A stretch of DNA of 64,000 bases. Origin: Rhodospirillaceae bacterium SYSU D60007 (lineage in GTDB: Bacteria; Pseudomonadota; Alphaproteobacteria; Reyranellales; Reyranellaceae). Below, piece by piece: positions 42,232-50,993 of the stretch; position 1 is the first letter of the stretch; the number at the start of each line of letters is the position of its first letter. Below the pieces are notes generated by a model that saw nothing but the letters and a program-made list of their open reading frames with translations, was not told the origin of the DNA and made no database searches. The translations under genes and the position numbers were made by a program. The stretch covers positions 186,001-250,000 of the forward strand of contig QOCQ01000001.1 of assembly GCA_003574685.1 (NCBI GenBank), written 5' to 3'.

Positions 42232-43570
42232 CACTTTCAAAATCCAATCTCGGGGTGCGCTTTCGGAGGGCGATCGATATCTCGCGTTCCTCGCGATCGT
42301 CCTGCTGGGCTATGCGCTGATGGGAAGAGGCTTCGCTTATCTCGGCTTGCCACCGCTCTATGTGGGCGAGATTGCACTCCTCATCGGGATCATCGTCTTT
42401 CTCAGAAGCGGCGCATTGATCGCGTCGCTTGCGACTCTGACTGGTATCGTACTTGTTGCGCTGATGGTGTGGGTCCTGGCGCGAACAATTCCGTTCCTGG
42501 GCGTGTACGGGCTCGACGCCTTGCGCGATAGCACCGTCGTCACGTATGGCGTCTTCGCCTTCATCGTCATTGGTTTGTTGCTCGAGGACGCCCGAAGGAT
42601 CGATACGGTACTTCGCTACTACAACATGTTGGTGGTGAGCTTTCCCGCGATATTCGTGGGGTTCTGTCTCACCCTGTTCTGGGTGGAATACATCCCGAGG
42701 TTAGTCGGACCGGCGGCGATTGTGGACATTACGACGAGTGCGGTTGGCACGCATCTGGCCGGAACGATGGTTTTCGTTTTGATCGGCTATCGGAGAGTTT
42801 CTTCCCTCTGGCTTCTCGTCTGGTTCGCCACGCTTACCCTGGTCGCCGCGACCAATCGCGGCGCTACCCTTGCCGTCCTTGGTCCGGTTGTGTTCTCGAT
42901 GCTCCTGCTGGGACGATGGCGCCTGCTGCTGGCGGCAATATTGGGGATCGTGAGCGTCTTTGCCGTTCTCCTTGCGGTCGAGGGCAGTTTCACCCACGAC
43001 AATGTGGCCGAGCGATCGGCCCCGCGGGTCGTCAGCGCGCACCAGATACTCAAAAACGCCGAGAGCATTCTGGGGGACTCCGGCGAGCAGAATGTCGAAG
43101 GAACCAAGCGGTGGCGGCTCGAATGGTGGGACATCATTATCGACGATACCATCTACGGGCCGAACTTCTGGACCGGCAGGGGATTCGGCCTGAATCTCGC
43201 CGACGCCGACGGACACGCCGGCCCGCCAATGGGCCCCCCGACACGAAGCCCGCACAACGTGAGCATGACGCTGCTCGCGCGCGCCGGAGTGCCCGGCCTC
43301 GTATTGTGGTCGCTCCTGCTCATATCGTGGGGCAGCATGATGCTGCGCGCGATGCTGGTCGCCCGCGCCCGCGGACACCAGGAATGGGCCGACCTCTTCT
43401 TGTTTATTGGCTGCTACGCGACATCGATCCTCATCAACGCGTTCGTTGACGTAACGCTCGAGGGACCCATGCAGGGCATCTGGTTCTGGTGCCTGTTTGG
43501 CTTCGGCATTGGTTCAGCGATGGTCTACCGCGCTCAGGCTGCTAGTGGACTGGGAATCTCACCCCGATGA
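42224..43570 (+). CDS. Wzy-type O-antigen polymerase/ligase family protein
   Basis: A 448-residue polytopic protein with about eleven hydrophobic segments and one long periplasmic loop near residues 250-350. The loop has GRGFGLNLADADG and RSPHNVSMTLLARAGVPGLV, matching the H-N-x-x-L region of the Wzy_C/WaaL family. Next to Wzx and Wzz it most likely polymerises repeat units; a ligase role cannot be excluded by sequence alone. Base composition seems somewhat less GC-rich than the housekeeping genes. Confidence 0.85.
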   Translation: MTDTFKIQSRGALSEGDRYLAFLAIVLLGYALMGRGFAYLGLPPLYVGEIALLIGIIVFLRSGALIASLATLTGIVLVALMVWVLARTIPFLGVYGLDALRDSTVVTYGVFAFIVIGLLLEDARRIDTVLRYYNMLVVSFPAIFVGFCLTLFWVEYIPRLVGPAAIVDITTSAVGTHLAGTMVFVLIGYRRVSSLWLLVWFATLTLVAATNRGATLAVLGPVVFSMLLLGRWRLLLAAILGIVSVFAVLLAVEGSFTHDNVAERSAPRVVSAHQILKNAESILGDSGEQNVEGTKRWRLEWWDIIIDDTIYGPNFWTGRGFGLNLADADGHAGPPMGPPTRSPHNVSMTLLARAGVPGLVLWSLLLISWGSMMLRAMLVARARGHQEWADLFLFIGCYATSILINAFVDVTLEGPMQGIWFWCLFGFGIGSAMVYRAQAASGLGISPR

Positions 43571-45036
43571 CGACGTGGAATGCAGGCACATCGGTGCGAG
43601 GAATGTCGATTGCCGTGGCGGCGGCCCTTGGCAGCCTGATCGTTGCTGAGGCCGCAAGTGCCGGCGTCAATGGTTCGCCCTGTCCACGCAATGCGATCGC
43701 GATTGAGCCAGGTACCTTGATCCAGGTGGCGGTTGATCGCGCCGGCGACGGTGCCGCGTTCTGTCTCAGGAATGGAGTTCACAGATCGCAGGCGGTCCGG
43801 CCGCGGCCAGGGCAGCGCTTCTATGGGGAGGGCCGAACCATCTTGAACGGTAGCCGCCTGCTGACGGGTTTCACGCGAGAGGAGGGTTATTGGGCGGTGA
43901 GCAGCCACCTTCCGCGTCGTCCCGCACACGGCGTATGCCTTCCAGGCGCGCCGCTCTGCAATCAGCCCGACGCGCTGTTCATCGACGACAGGCCATTGAG
44001 CAGAGTGCCCAGCAAGGGCGCACTGACGAGCGGCACATTCTACATCGATTACGGCGCTGGCAAGATTTATATCCTCGATGATCCGACAAACCGAAAGGTC
44101 GAGCTGACGCAGGCATCATTTGCGTTCGAAAGCAAAGCAGCCGACGTGTCGATCAGCAACGTCACGGTCGAGAAATTTGCAAGTTCAGCGCAAGCCGGCG
44201 CGATCCACGCCCGCGAAGGCGCCAGGTGGACCATGGAGAATTGCGAGGCGCGCCTGAACAGCGGGGCCGGTATCAGCGTCGGGACCGGCAGTCACGTGCG
44301 CAACTGCGACATTCACCACAATGGCCAGATCGGCATCGAAGGCAGCGGCAATGATATCCGCATCGAGGGAAACCGCATCTGGTCGAACAATATGCATGGT
44401 TTCGATCCGGGCTGGGAGGCCGGCGGAATCAAGATCGCTGAAAGTGACGGCGTCACGTTTCGCGGCAACCATGTCCATGGCAACAATGGTCCCGGACTCT
44501 GGTGCGACGGCGACTGTCGTAATGTCGTCTATGAAGGAAATCTCGTTGAGAACAATCTGTGGAACGGCATCTTCCACGAAATTTCATTCAAGGCAGTCAT
44601 CCGCAATAATGTCCTCCGGCACAACGATCGCGGAACCAGAGGCTGGTTCTGGAGCGCCGAGATCGTTCTTGCGGCATCCCAGGACGTTGAAGTGTCGGGC
44701 AATACACTTGTAATCGCCGCCGGAAGATGCGGCATCATGCTGATCGACCAGGGGCGCAACGATAACGGCCGAAAGTACAAAACGCGCAACAACACGATAC
44801 ACGCCAACGACATGACGTTCGAGGGAGCGGTTTGCGCCGGTGGCGTCTCGGACACCCGGCCCGACGATGAGAATTTTGCCATCATCGCGAATGGCAACAA
44901 TCTGTTCGATAGCAATACATACCGTGCCGGGCGCGCGAGCCAACCCGCCCGCTTCATATGGGGGCGAGACCTCACGGGTTGGGAAGGGTTCCGGCGCAAG
45001 GGCCTGGAACAGCGCGGCCGCCTCGTCCTGTTCTGA
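43567..45036 (+). CDS. Secreted right-handed beta-helix protein
   Basis: A 489-residue protein with a signal peptide (GMSIAVAAALGSLIVAEAASA). Many PbH1-type coils follow, such as ENCEARLNSGAGISVGTG, IRIEGNRIWSNNMHGFD and YEGNLVENNLWNGIFHEI. Such proteins are often polysaccharide lyases, epimerases or hydrolases acting on the secreted polymer. No catalytic residues can be assigned with certainty. The start overlaps the polymerase stop (ATGA), tying it to polymer assembly or turnover in the periplasm. Confidence 0.85.
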   Translation: MTTWNAGTSVRGMSIAVAAALGSLIVAEAASAGVNGSPCPRNAIAIEPGTLIQVAVDRAGDGAAFCLRNGVHRSQAVRPRPGQRFYGEGRTILNGSRLLTGFTREEGYWAVSSHLPRRPAHGVCLPGAPLCNQPDALFIDDRPLSRVPSKGALTSGTFYIDYGAGKIYILDDPTNRKVELTQASFAFESKAADVSISNVTVEKFASSAQAGAIHAREGARWTMENCEARLNSGAGISVGTGSHVRNCDIHHNGQIGIEGSGNDIRIEGNRIWSNNMHGFDPGWEAGGIKIAESDGVTFRGNHVHGNNGPGLWCDGDCRNVVYEGNLVENNLWNGIFHEISFKAVIRNNVLRHNDRGTRGWFWSAEIVLAASQDVEVSGNTLVIAAGRCGIMLIDQGRNDNGRKYKTRNNTIHANDMTFEGAVCAGGVSDTRPDDENFAIIANGNNLFDSNTYRAGRASQPARFIWGRDLTGWEGFRRKGLEQRGRLVLF

Positions 45037-45088
45037 TCTGCGGGATCTCGAACCTGTAGGGGTGACGGGCAATTGGTGATGACGTGGG

Positions 45089-46279
45089 ATGGAGATGACG
45101 ATTGCACGGGGTCGGCGTAACCACGCCTCCTCTCCGTCGGTAGTCGAGGGCAGCGGAGAGCAGAGTACTGATCGACTTTCCGCGCCACCGGGCGCGTGGA
45201 GGCATGCCGGCGCCAATGCCACTGACTTCTGGCACCACGCCATGCGGCTGGGTCGGCCTCCCGTTATCCGCAGCGCCCTGGCACTGCTACGACGTCTCGC
45301 CACTGTCTGCCGCATCGACCCGGACACTCATGCGCGAGGGCTGATCTTCACCCTCCACCATGTTCGCCCGGCGCAATCCCGAGCCTTCGCTCCTGCCGCC
45401 CACCTGGAGGTGACGCCTGAATTCCTTGACAGCACCCTCGAGCTCGTGCGCGAGCTCGGCTATGACGTGATCCCGCTTCCTGAAGTCGCGACGCGTCTGG
45501 CAGCCTCGACCCGCGATCGCCAGTTCGTCGCCTTCACGCTGGATGATGGCTATCGAGACAACGTTGAGATCGCTTGCCCGATTTTCGAGAAGCATCATGC
45601 TCCCTTTACCGTCTTCCCTGTGTCCGGATTCATCAATCGGGAACGCACTCTATGGTGGAAGACACTCGAGCATCTCATAGCGTCCAATGATCGCCTTGTG
45701 TGGGACGCGGGCGATCGCCCGGTGCTTCATGACTGTTCCACAACCTTGCGCAAGTTTGCGGCCTATCGGCGCATAGCTTCGTGGCTGGACAAGGCGGATG
45801 AGGACAGTGCGGTCAGAGCACTGGATCGCATTGCGATCGCTCATGGGGTCGATCCCGGCGAGATCATTGAACGCGAGATCATGACCGCGGATGAGTTGGT
45901 GCGCCTGTCCAGGAGGCCGGCGGTCACCATTGGCGCGCATTCCTGGAGTCATGTCAATTTGAAGCGTGTCACGCCCGAACGCCTGAACGAAGAGCTGCGC
46001 CGTGGCACCGATGAGATTGCCTCGATCATCGGCTATCGTCCGGCTCTATTCGCATTTCCATACGGCTCCCCAGCTGCGGCAGGCTCGCGCGAGTTTGCCG
46101 CCGCAGCCACGGACTTTGAGGTTGCTGTCACGACCACCCCAGGGCTCCTTCACACCACGGATCGACAGCGTCTCAACAGCCTGCCGCGGATTTCTCTCAA
46201 CGGTCTTTATCAGAACCGCCAGTACGTCCAGACCCTTATGTCTGGCTTGCCCTTCAGACTGCGCCGCCTGTCCGGATAG
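45089..46279 (+). CDS. Polysaccharide deacetylase (NodB-homology, CE4)
   Basis: A 396-residue (or shorter) CE4 deacetylase. Motif 1 TLDDGYRDN has the catalytic Asp and metal Asp, motif 2 GAHSWSHVNL has the metal His pair, and AFPYGSP is motif 3. There is no clear signal peptide. The start is uncertain: ATG 45089 or 45095 leave a low-complexity N-terminus, while ATG 45242 (MRLGRPPVIRSAL) starts near the conserved part. In a Wzx/Wzy locus it may trim N- or O-acetyl groups from the polymer or its precursor. Confidence 0.85.
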   Translation: MEMTIARGRRNHASSPSVVEGSGEQSTDRLSAPPGAWRHAGANATDFWHHAMRLGRPPVIRSALALLRRLATVCRIDPDTHARGLIFTLHHVRPAQSRAFAPAAHLEVTPEFLDSTLELVRELGYDVIPLPEVATRLAASTRDRQFVAFTLDDGYRDNVEIACPIFEKHHAPFTVFPVSGFINRERTLWWKTLEHLIASNDRLVWDAGDRPVLHDCSTTLRKFAAYRRIASWLDKADEDSAVRALDRIAIAHGVDPGEIIEREIMTADELVRLSRRPAVTIGAHSWSHVNLKRVTPERLNEELRRGTDEIASIIGYRPALFAFPYGSPAAAGSREFAAAATDFEVAVTTTPGLLHTTDRQRLNSLPRISLNGLYQNRQYVQTLMSGLPFRLRRLSG

Positions 46280-46331
46280 TCATAGTGTGGTACCGCGCAA
46301 GCGCCTGTTGATCGGCGCAGTTGTGGCGGAC

Positions 46332-47330
46332 ATGGTCGATGCCGACCAATGCAAGGGATTCGACCCGTTGCCGAGGCTGTCGATTGGGATCCCGGTGTTC
46401 AACGGACAGGAGTTCCTTCCGGGACTGCTTGAAAGCCTGTTGGCGCAGACTTTTCGAGACTTCGAGATCCTGATCTGTGACAACGCCTCGAGCGATCGCA
46501 CCCCGGAGATCTGCCGCGAGTACGGGCAGCGTGACAGCCGCATTCACTACATTCGCAATGAACGGAACCTGGGGGCGATCGAGAACTTCAATCGGGTGTT
46601 CGCGTTCGCGACAGCACCCCTGTTCAAGTGGGCGGCGCACGATGACGTCCACCACGAGCTCTACCTGGAGACGTGCGTCAGGGTGCTCGACGACAATTCC
46701 GATATCGTTCTGGCGCACACGGGAACAGCCTTCATAGACGAAAAGGGAGAGATCCTCCCTCTTGAACAGGAGACAGGAAGCTTTGTCGATCCACGGAGCG
46801 GCAAGCGTTATTGGGCCGACGGTCCCGGCATTGGCGATACCCCCGTTGCCGCCGAGCGATTCTGGCAGGTCCTCACGCGTGCGCGCTGGGGCACGCACAT
46901 GTTTGGCGTTATCCGTCACGGCGCATTGCAGCAAACATCCCTGCTGCCCAAGTTTGCCGGAAGTGATCGCGCAATGCTGGCGGAACTAGCCTTGCTTGGC
47001 CGCTTTCGATGTGCAAGCGAGCCATTGTTCTTCAAGCGGCTCCATACGAACGTTTCGTATGCGCTTGGTCACAAGGAACTCAAAGCCTTTCTGAGCACTG
47101 ATGGCCGGTACTATTCCCGTCGGCTGCGGCAGATGAAGGCGTTCTTTGGTGCGTCAAGAGGGAAGCCGATCAGCGGTCTGAGCAAGGCGGTGTGCTTCAT
47201 ACTGGTGGCGGTACATAGCGCCAGGGTCGCGATACAATTTGTTACCCAGGGCGATCCGCGCACAGCGGCCCATGGTTATGGATGGTCCGGGCCGCTTGCC
47301 CGTTGGCCGCGCTGGAGAACACCCGGCTAG
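46332..47330 (+). CDS. Glycosyltransferase family 2
   Basis: A 332-residue GT-A transferase. N-terminal LSIGIPVFNGQEFLPGLLES and ILICDNASSDRTPEIC are classic GT2; the D-x-D-like site is probably AAHDDVHH. A hydrophobic stretch near the C-terminus (VCFILVAVHSARVAIQF) could anchor it. ATG 46332 was chosen; GTG 46287 is also in frame. Last plus-strand gene of the run; its stop overlaps the convergent WecG-type gene by 4 nt. Confidence 0.9.
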   Translation: MVDADQCKGFDPLPRLSIGIPVFNGQEFLPGLLESLLAQTFRDFEILICDNASSDRTPEICREYGQRDSRIHYIRNERNLGAIENFNRVFAFATAPLFKWAAHDDVHHELYLETCVRVLDDNSDIVLAHTGTAFIDEKGEILPLEQETGSFVDPRSGKRYWADGPGIGDTPVAAERFWQVLTRARWGTHMFGVIRHGALQQTSLLPKFAGSDRAMLAELALLGRFRCASEPLFFKRLHTNVSYALGHKELKAFLSTDGRYYSRRLRQMKAFFGASRGKPISGLSKAVCFILVAVHSARVAIQFVTQGDPRTAAHGYGWSGPLARWPRWRTPG

Positions 47331-48184
47331 ACGGTTTCACGCTGTCTGACCCGCGTCGCGTACCTGCCGGCCCGCTGCAGCGTGTCCAGCAGCCAATAGG
47401 ACACGAACATGGAATTGTATTGCAGGTACCGCGGGCCCAGGCGAAGCGGCTCCTTGCATACCCGGTAGGCCCAGGTCAGTCCCGTCCGTTGCATCCATGC
47501 CGGCGCGAATGATCGCCGGCCGCTGAGCAGTGTGAATGCATCGCCAACGGCAAGGAACACACCGCCCCGATACCGCGGCTGATTGTCGATAATCCACTGT
47601 TCCATCCGAACGCCGGGCAGCGCTACCCAGACAAAGTCCGGATTGGCCCGATTGATGGTATCGGCAAACAACGCTTCGTCGGTCTCCGTGAACGGCCTGA
47701 ACGGTGGGGAAAGCATGCCGGCAATCTCGATATCCGGCTGCAATTGCACCAGCACGCGCCGCAGCTCGACGAGGCACGCGGCGGAATCACCGAAGAAGAA
47801 ATGGCGCCAGGGACGCGGTGTATGGCGCAGAACGTACCGCATGAAGTAAGGGCCGTACACGCGGTCTTTCAGGCCGGCGCCGCGGGCGTTGAGTGCCCAG
47901 ACGACTGGCATTCCGTCCGGCAACACGAGATCGAACCGGGCCAGTGCCCGACCGAACTCACGGTTGTGCCGTGCCTCGGCAAGGATGTGGGTGTTGGAGG
48001 GGCAAACCGCAGTGGGCCGCGATTCGCGGGCGAGCGTCCTGATTCGCTCAAGCGCAGAAGCGTAGGTGGCACAAGCGACCGGCGTTCCGAGAACGCTCAC
48101 GGTTTCCGGCGCTCCCCCCTTTGAACGCCAGGTATCAAATGGCGCCGGGGCGGAGGGATCGCCGTCGGTCGGGCTTCGGCTCAC
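47327..48184 (-). CDS. WecG/TagA/CpsF-family glycosyltransferase (GT26)
   Basis: A 285-residue GT26 enzyme. Recognisable parts are VCPSNTHILAEARHN, RFDLVLPDGMPVVWAL, FFFGDSAACLVELRR, and NPDFVWVALPGVRMEQWI with the GGVFLAVGDAFTLLSG tail. Members add UDP-ManNAcA, ManNAc or glucuronic acid to lipid-linked sugars. GTG 48184 overlaps the upstream dehydrogenase stop (GTGA), which is why it was chosen over starts farther inside that gene. Coupling to a UDP-sugar dehydrogenase suggests a uronic-acid donor. Confidence 0.88.
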   Translation of the reverse strand: MSRSPTDGDPSAPAPFDTWRSKGGAPETVSVLGTPVACATYASALERIRTLARESRPTAVCPSNTHILAEARHNREFGRALARFDLVLPDGMPVVWALNARGAGLKDRVYGPYFMRYVLRHTPRPWRHFFFGDSAACLVELRRVLVQLQPDIEIAGMLSPPFRPFTETDEALFADTINRANPDFVWVALPGVRMEQWIIDNQPRYRGGVFLAVGDAFTLLSGRRSFAPAWMQRTGLTWAYRVCKEPLRLGPRYLQYNSMFVSYWLLDTLQRAGRYATRVRQRETV

Positions 48185-49545
48185 CTTTGCCACGGCGCGA
48201 AAACCTTGGTGTTCATGGTGGTCGCCAGGCCCCTGTATTGGGGCCACGGGCAGCAAACAACCGCCAGTTTCACGCGGGGATTGTTCCTGAATTCCTCCCA
48301 GTCGAGGATCAGTTCGAACCCGCGAAGGCCTGGCGCATTGGCGGGTGTGGCAGCGAAGTCGTGGACGAGTACGCGATAGCCGTGCCGCTGGAGTTGCTGC
48401 GCCAGGAAGAGTCCCGCCGCCTCCTCTGTGATATACGTCCCCGGTTTGTAGGTGACGCCCAGCACCGCAACGGTGTCGCCAGGGCTGGCCATTTCCTGCA
48501 CTGTCTCGACAAGGTTCCTCTTGGTTTGCTCGTTCACTCGGTCCGAAGCGTCCGCCAGGGGCGCTTCCAGACCAACCTGTCGGGCAGTGTAGGCCAGAAG
48601 GCGGTTGTCGCGCGGGAAACAGGGGCCGCCATAACTCAGGCCGGCACGCAAGTATTTCCTTCCGATCCGGCTGTCCGTACCGAGAGCGTCGAGTATGGCG
48701 TGGACATCGGCCCGCGGATAGCGCGCAGCAATCAGCCGCAACTGATTCGTGAAGCTGATCTTCATTGTGATGTAGCTGTTCAGCGAGATCTTCGCCAGCT
48801 CGGCGCTGACGATGGACATGCGGGCGATCAGCGGAGCATTGCGATTGTATGTTTTGTAGAGCTGCTCAAGTGCGGCTCCGCCGTGGGGATCCGATTCGCC
48901 GATCAGTACGAGGTCCGGTTCGAGCAAGCCGTTGACTACGTCGCCCAGCGCAATGAACTCGGGATTGTAGCAGACACTGAAATCCTGGCCGCAGATGCCA
49001 CCGAGCTCCCGTTCCAGCATGGGAATCAGAACCGCGTCCATGGCACCGGGCGTGGTCGTCGAGCTACAGACAAACAGATGATTTCGCTTGCCGGCGGCTT
49101 TCATGGCCCTGGCCACGGCCTGCATCGCCTGCAACAGGAACTCATTGGAGAAGCTCCCGTCCGGTGAACTGGGAGAGGGAGTAATGAAGAAGGTGGCGTC
49201 GGTCGCAACGGTTTCGCGCGGATCGAGCGTGGCGCGAAGTCGTGAACGTCCATCGCGGATGGTCTCGGCAAGCAGAGGCTCATCCAACGGCGGCAGCCCA
49301 TCGTTGATTTTTCTGACCTTCTCCTGATCGATGTCCACTCCCACGACCTCAAGTCCGCGGGCTGCCATCGTCGCAGCGATGCACGCGCCCAGCTTTCCCA
49401 GTCCGCAAACCGACACTTTCCTGATGGCCTTCGCGCACGGCGAGGCAACAGCGCCGGTGCTCGCGTCATCGCAGGCGGGGGCCACTACCGACAAGGATGG
49501 CGGCAGCGAGTCGCGAGCGACCAGGTCTGACAACACATGGTCCAT
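48181..49545 (-). CDS. UDP-glucose/GDP-mannose 6-dehydrogenase family protein
   Basis: A 454-residue nucleotide-sugar dehydrogenase that oxidises C6 of a hexose nucleotide to the uronic acid. NAD motif VCGLGKLGACIAATMAARG, middle VCYNPEFIALGDVVNG, active-site cysteine in YGGPCFPRDNRLL and C-terminal VLGVTYKPGTYITEEAAG. About 40 residues precede the NAD domain, longer than average. Specificity (UDP-Glc, UDP-ManNAc or GDP-Man) is not decidable here. Confidence 0.88.
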   Translation of the reverse strand: MDHVLSDLVARDSLPPSLSVVAPACDDASTGAVASPCAKAIRKVSVCGLGKLGACIAATMAARGLEVVGVDIDQEKVRKINDGLPPLDEPLLAETIRDGRSRLRATLDPRETVATDATFFITPSPSSPDGSFSNEFLLQAMQAVARAMKAAGKRNHLFVCSSTTTPGAMDAVLIPMLERELGGICGQDFSVCYNPEFIALGDVVNGLLEPDLVLIGESDPHGGAALEQLYKTYNRNAPLIARMSIVSAELAKISLNSYITMKISFTNQLRLIAARYPRADVHAILDALGTDSRIGRKYLRAGLSYGGPCFPRDNRLLAYTARQVGLEAPLADASDRVNEQTKRNLVETVQEMASPGDTVAVLGVTYKPGTYITEEAAGLFLAQQLQRHGYRVLVHDFAATPANAPGLRGFELILDWEEFRNNPRVKLAVVCCPWPQYRGLATTMNTKVFAPWQR

Positions 49546-49588
49546 CGTTGGCGTCCTGGCTGATGGGATGCGGGTGATGGGATGCGGG

Positions 49589-50800
49589 TCAAACTTTCGC
49601 TGCACGCAAACCTGGTTGCACCCTGTCTTCGGTTATTTTCTGACGCAATCCCGGGGTACCACCAACGCATGCAGTTTGCGGCTCGCTCGCCCTTGCTGCT
49701 GTCACCGCCTCGGCGGCTATGCATGCGGCGACCGGCCTGGAGCGTGACGCCGGCTCGCTTGCGTCATCGGAAATGCGTTCCAGCCAAATCTCGCGCCACC
49801 ACAGATGGATGCTTCGGGGGCAAAACATCCGGCGCCCCGAGTAGAAGGCGTTGCAGGTGACACCCTCCAATATGACAGCCGGTGTCTTCATCCGGCGCAT
49901 TTGTCCTGTCGTCTCGTCAATAAAGCGTTCGACGCAGGCACTGACCCGAAAGACCTTGCCGCAGAATGGGACGAGCTCGGCGTCGAACGAAAGACCTCGG
50001 TTCGACAGGTTTGTGTTCAGTGTCGTCAGGATCTCGTCATATGACTTCACCCGCACCAGGTCGCCGGGTTTGAGTCCAAGGTCGCGTCGCGGCGTCGGCT
50101 GCCCGACCGGGATCCTGCCTTTCAATCGGGGAAACGGGATGCCGCCGACGATGGCCTGGTATCGATTGTAAAGCCAGCGGGCAGGGCGGCCCCATCTGTC
50201 GCTGAATGCCAGTGTTCCGTAGTAGTAAAACAAGTACCAAAGCCCGCGGCAGATCCCGGGCAGTGTCTGGTTGCCGGAGGTATAGGCCTCCAGGTACTGC
50301 CTGGCATCCCACCATCTGAGCGGCGTTGTGTAGCCGAGCAGTTCAGTAGCCTGGCAGGAATATCGCGTTTCGCCTGCTGTGCTTTCCCGGGTGGTCGCCG
50401 CCATCCACGCGCCGTGATCCACACAATGGCTTTCCGGGCACGTACTACTGAGAGGGCTCTTGCCGACAGGGAGCGCATTCTGTGTCTGCACCGGACCATC
50501 GACAGGCTTCAACCACGCATTCTTCCAGAAGATCAGGCACCCGGCCTGGCACCCGCCAAAGGCTTGCCCGTCGCACCGGATCTCGAGGTGGACGCCGTCC
50601 GGCAGGCTTCGCCCGGCATAGTCGCCGCTGACGGTATCACACGTCTTGTACGCGCTCTTGTAGACGCGGAACCGTTGGCCGCAGTACCGGAACATCTGCG
50701 GCATGAACGGAAGGCCGTCCAGGCGGCCATTCTTGTCGAGCGTACCGAGGATTTCCTCTTTGCTCCGGACCTCCACCCAGTCATTGGCGCGCAGCTTCAT
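49589..50800 (-). CDS. Uncharacterised protein with a duplicated cysteine-containing domain
   Basis: I do not recognise a characterised family for this 403-residue protein. Two related halves are visible. Residues about 4-105 have NDWVEVRSKEEILGTLDKNG, FRYCGQRFRV, KTCDTV, EIRCDG, GGCQAGC and FWKNAWLK. Residues about 255-365 have GDLVRVKSYDEILTTLNTN, VPFCGKVFRV, SACVERF, EGVTCNA, MFCPRSIHLWW and REIWLE. Each starts like a small beta-barrel and keeps four aligned cysteines, suggesting metal or disulfide sites. The linker (GLWYLFYYYGTLAF) is aromatic. No signal peptide is seen. Start ATG 50800 is tentative. It follows the dehydrogenase gene upstream on the same strand and is divergent from a kinase-like gene. 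Confidence 0.8.
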   Translation of the reverse strand: MKLRANDWVEVRSKEEILGTLDKNGRLDGLPFMPQMFRYCGQRFRVYKSAYKTCDTVSGDYAGRSLPDGVHLEIRCDGQAFGGCQAGCLIFWKNAWLKPVDGPVQTQNALPVGKSPLSSTCPESHCVDHGAWMAATTRESTAGETRYSCQATELLGYTTPLRWWDARQYLEAYTSGNQTLPGICRGLWYLFYYYGTLAFSDRWGRPARWLYNRYQAIVGGIPFPRLKGRIPVGQPTPRRDLGLKPGDLVRVKSYDEILTTLNTNLSNRGLSFDAELVPFCGKVFRVSACVERFIDETTGQMRRMKTPAVILEGVTCNAFYSGRRMFCPRSIHLWWREIWLERISDDASEPASRSRPVAACIAAEAVTAARASEPQTACVGGTPGLRQKITEDRVQPGLRAAKV

Positions 50801-50927
50801 GTGATCATTGTGTCCCGGGTCGAAAATCAATGTCCGGGCAACGAGCCGGGACCAAGCTTCATTGGAGGGCGTCCGCCGACCATATACGAGCCTCCGGTCG
50901 GGCGGTTGAGGCGCGCCATAGGGAGTA

Positions 50928-50967
50928 CTACGACCGGGCAGGCTGTGATCGCCTGCGGTAGTCGTAG
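50928..50967. promoter_or_regulatory. Imperfect stem-loop upstream of the kinase-like gene
   Basis: CTACGAC (50928-50934) pairs with GTCGTAG (50961-50967) and GCAGGC (50938-50943) with GCCTGC (50951-50956), leaving a 7-nt loop. It sits 27 nt before the kinase GTG, within the 193-nt divergent region shared with the duplicated-cysteine gene. It could be an operator or an RNA hairpin in the leader. Confidence 0.55.
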
Positions 50968-50993
50968 GTTGAAGTGAATGCAGGGAGGAAGTC

